Of a stretch of DNA of 40,655 nt, positions 39,120-40,655 are shown piece by piece. Each line of letters opens with the position of its first letter. The first letter of the stretch is position 1. The stretch lies in NCBI GenBank assembly GCA_002840985.1, contig PHDM01000017.1, forward strand, positions 1-40,655. Reading direction: 5' to 3'. The translations under genes and the position numbers were made by a program. The notes beneath the pieces were generated by a model that searched no databases, had not been told where the DNA came from, and saw nothing but the letters and a program-made list of their open reading frames with translations. Source of the DNA: Bacteroidetes bacterium HGW-Bacteroidetes-17 (GTDB lineage Bacteria; Bacteroidota; Bacteroidia; Bacteroidales; GCA-2711565).

Positions 39120-39300
39120 AATAGTATGGTTTAGTTATTTAGTGCGTTGCAAATATAATAAATCTTGTAAACTGCTATAAAATCCTTTGAAACTTTAATT
39201 TTTTGTTTCAATACTTAGGATTGGCTTGAATTATGCTTGTAATATTTGCTTATTTTAAATTTCGAAAACTGAAATAAAGAAAATTCTTAAAGTTGATTAT

Positions 39301-39462
39301 CCCCGTGGCAAGTCAAGGGGGTATTTCGCCAACTTTATTTCACCAAAAAAGCTGAAACCCGAATTTTCATTATTTCACCCCCCTGTCAGTCTTTCGACTG
39401 ACATCCCCCCTGATTTTCAGGGGAGAGTACTAGGAAACCTCGCGGCAAGCCACGAGGAATTG
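39301..39462. repeat. Palindrome cluster (REP-like)
   Basis: GTCAGTC-tttc-GACTGAC (39385-39402), CCCCTGA-ttt-TCAGGGG (39407-39423), and CCTCG...CGAGG just downstream, in an ORF-free gap. Confidence 0.8.
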
Positions 39463-39688
39463 TTTGATTAAAACATTCTTCTTTTTTTATCGTTAAAGTT
39501 CATTAATAATTAAGATTTTATATTGTTTAATATTCAAAATTCACAACAGAATTAGTTAACCCGGCAAATTATTTAATGATTGAAATTCATTTTTATTATC
39601 ATCAGAATTGAACGATGACAGTTCAGTTTTACTGGTAAAACTTGAAACAAAATATTGGAAGTTGTTCTTTTGATTAAAATAAATAGTT

Positions 39689-40138
39689 ATGAGAAAAATA
39701 ATAATTGTATTCAGTATGCTTCTTTTTTCCTCAGTGATCTTAAATGCACAAGAGCAAAAAGATGAAAACCCAAATGCAGCTCAAATTAAATTTGAGACCT
39801 TAATTCACGATTATGGCAAAATTTTAAAAGATAGCGATGGTAAATTCAAATTTGTCTTTACCAATACAGGTAAAGAACCTTTAATTTTATCACAACCTCG
39901 TTCTTCCTGTGGCTGCACCGTTCCAACCTGGCCAAAAAAGCCAATACTTCCAGGGAAATCAGATGAAATTGAGGTAACTTATGCTACCAATCGGGTAGGA
40001 CCCTTTGCCAAAACCGTTACAATTATGTCGAATGCCAAAACTCCTGTTGTAGTTTTAAAAATACAAGGTGAAGTGGTTGATAAACTTGTAGATGGTACAC
40101 CATCAAAAAATAGTGGATCAGCACCCACCAATAAATAA
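39689..40138 (+). CDS. DUF1573 domain secreted protein
   Basis: 149 aa; signal peptide; FVFTNTGKEPLILSQPRSSCGCTVPTWPKKPILPGKSDEIEVTYATNRVGPFAKTVTIMSN. Confidence 0.95.
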   Translation: MRKIIIVFSMLLFSSVILNAQEQKDENPNAAQIKFETLIHDYGKILKDSDGKFKFVFTNTGKEPLILSQPRSSCGCTVPTWPKKPILPGKSDEIEVTYATNRVGPFAKTVTIMSNAKTPVVVLKIQGEVVDKLVDGTPSKNSGSAPTNK

Positions 40139-40156
40139 ACCTAATTAAATAACATG

Positions 40157-40190
40157 ATCCCGTCTAAATCAGTCGGGATTTAATTTTTGT
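40157..40190 (+). terminator. Possible Rho-independent terminator
   Basis: ATCCCG (40157-40162) / CGGGAT (40174-40179) followed by ttaattttt, just after the DUF1573 stop. Confidence 0.5.
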
Positions 40191-40196
40191 TTCAGT

Positions 40197-40655
40197 ATGC
40201 CGAAAATTTCATTAAAGGGGCAGAATATGCCCGAATCCCCAATTCGAAAATTGGTGCCTTATGCAGAGAAGGCTAAGAGTAAGGGAATTAAAGTGCACCA
40301 TTTAAATATTGGTCAACCTGATATTAAAACTCCTGAACTTGCATTAAATGCAATTAGAAATTTTGATCAAAAAGTAGTTGCTTATAGTCATTCTGCAGGG
40401 ATCTTGTCTTATCGACAGAAAATGGTTACGTATTATGAAAAACATGATATTCATATCACTGCCGACGATATTATTGTTTCTGCGGGTGCATCCGAAGCTA
40501 TTTTATTTGCAATGCAAACTTGTTTGGATCCGGGAGATGAAATAATTATTCCGGAACCTTTCTATGCAAATTATAATGGGTTTGCTATTAATTCAGGGGT
40601 TACGGTTAAACCTATATTTTCGAGTATTGAAACAGGATTTGCCTTACCCGGCATG
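40197..40655 (+). CDS. Pyridoxal-phosphate aminotransferase class I (aspartate aminotransferase-like), truncated by window end
   Basis: MPKISLKGQNMPESPIRKLVPYAEKAKSKGIKVHHLNIGQPDIKTPELALNAI...VSAGASEAILFAMQTCLDPGDEIIIPEPFYANYNGF; open to the window edge. Confidence 0.92.
   Translation, partial: MPKISLKGQNMPESPIRKLVPYAEKAKSKGIKVHHLNIGQPDIKTPELALNAIRNFDQKVVAYSHSAGILSYRQKMVTYYEKHDIHITADDIIVSAGASEAILFAMQTCLDPGDEIIIPEPFYANYNGFAINSGVTVKPIFSSIETGFALPGM

Overview
Bacteroidota-type chromosomal window (AT-rich, TAnnTTTG-type promoter matches, type IX secretion tail). From left to right it contains five blocks. (1) A minus-strand run: a ferritin-like protein, a flavin reductase, an alpha/beta hydrolase, a catalase, a haloperoxidase-like hydrolase, and a histidine kinase with about 9 PAS domains that is cut by the left window edge. 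(2) A hairpin-rich, non-coding mosaic of repeats at about 8.2-9.0 kb. (3) A long minus-strand efflux locus (about 27.2 to 9.1 kb): a small regulator cassette, an ABC ATPase, an ABC permease with a degenerate M1-like domain and a golvesin-like tail, TolC, MFP, an RND pump, a 1575-aa RND pump fused to an ABC ATPase domain, an ABC-2 permease, a membrane protein and a cupin. (4) A 2991-aa modular secreted protein with a T9SS C-terminal domain. (5) A DAK2-DegV (FakA-FakB-like) fusion, a palindromic repeat cluster, a DUF1573 protein and the start of a class I aminotransferase. The most striking object is the RND-ABC fusion. Its ABC nucleotide-binding domain appears to be split: the A-loop strand (IEIRNLVKIY) is separated from Walker A (GPNGAGKST) by about 180 extra residues containing about four predicted membrane segments. 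All calls come from reading the sequence; no database search was run.
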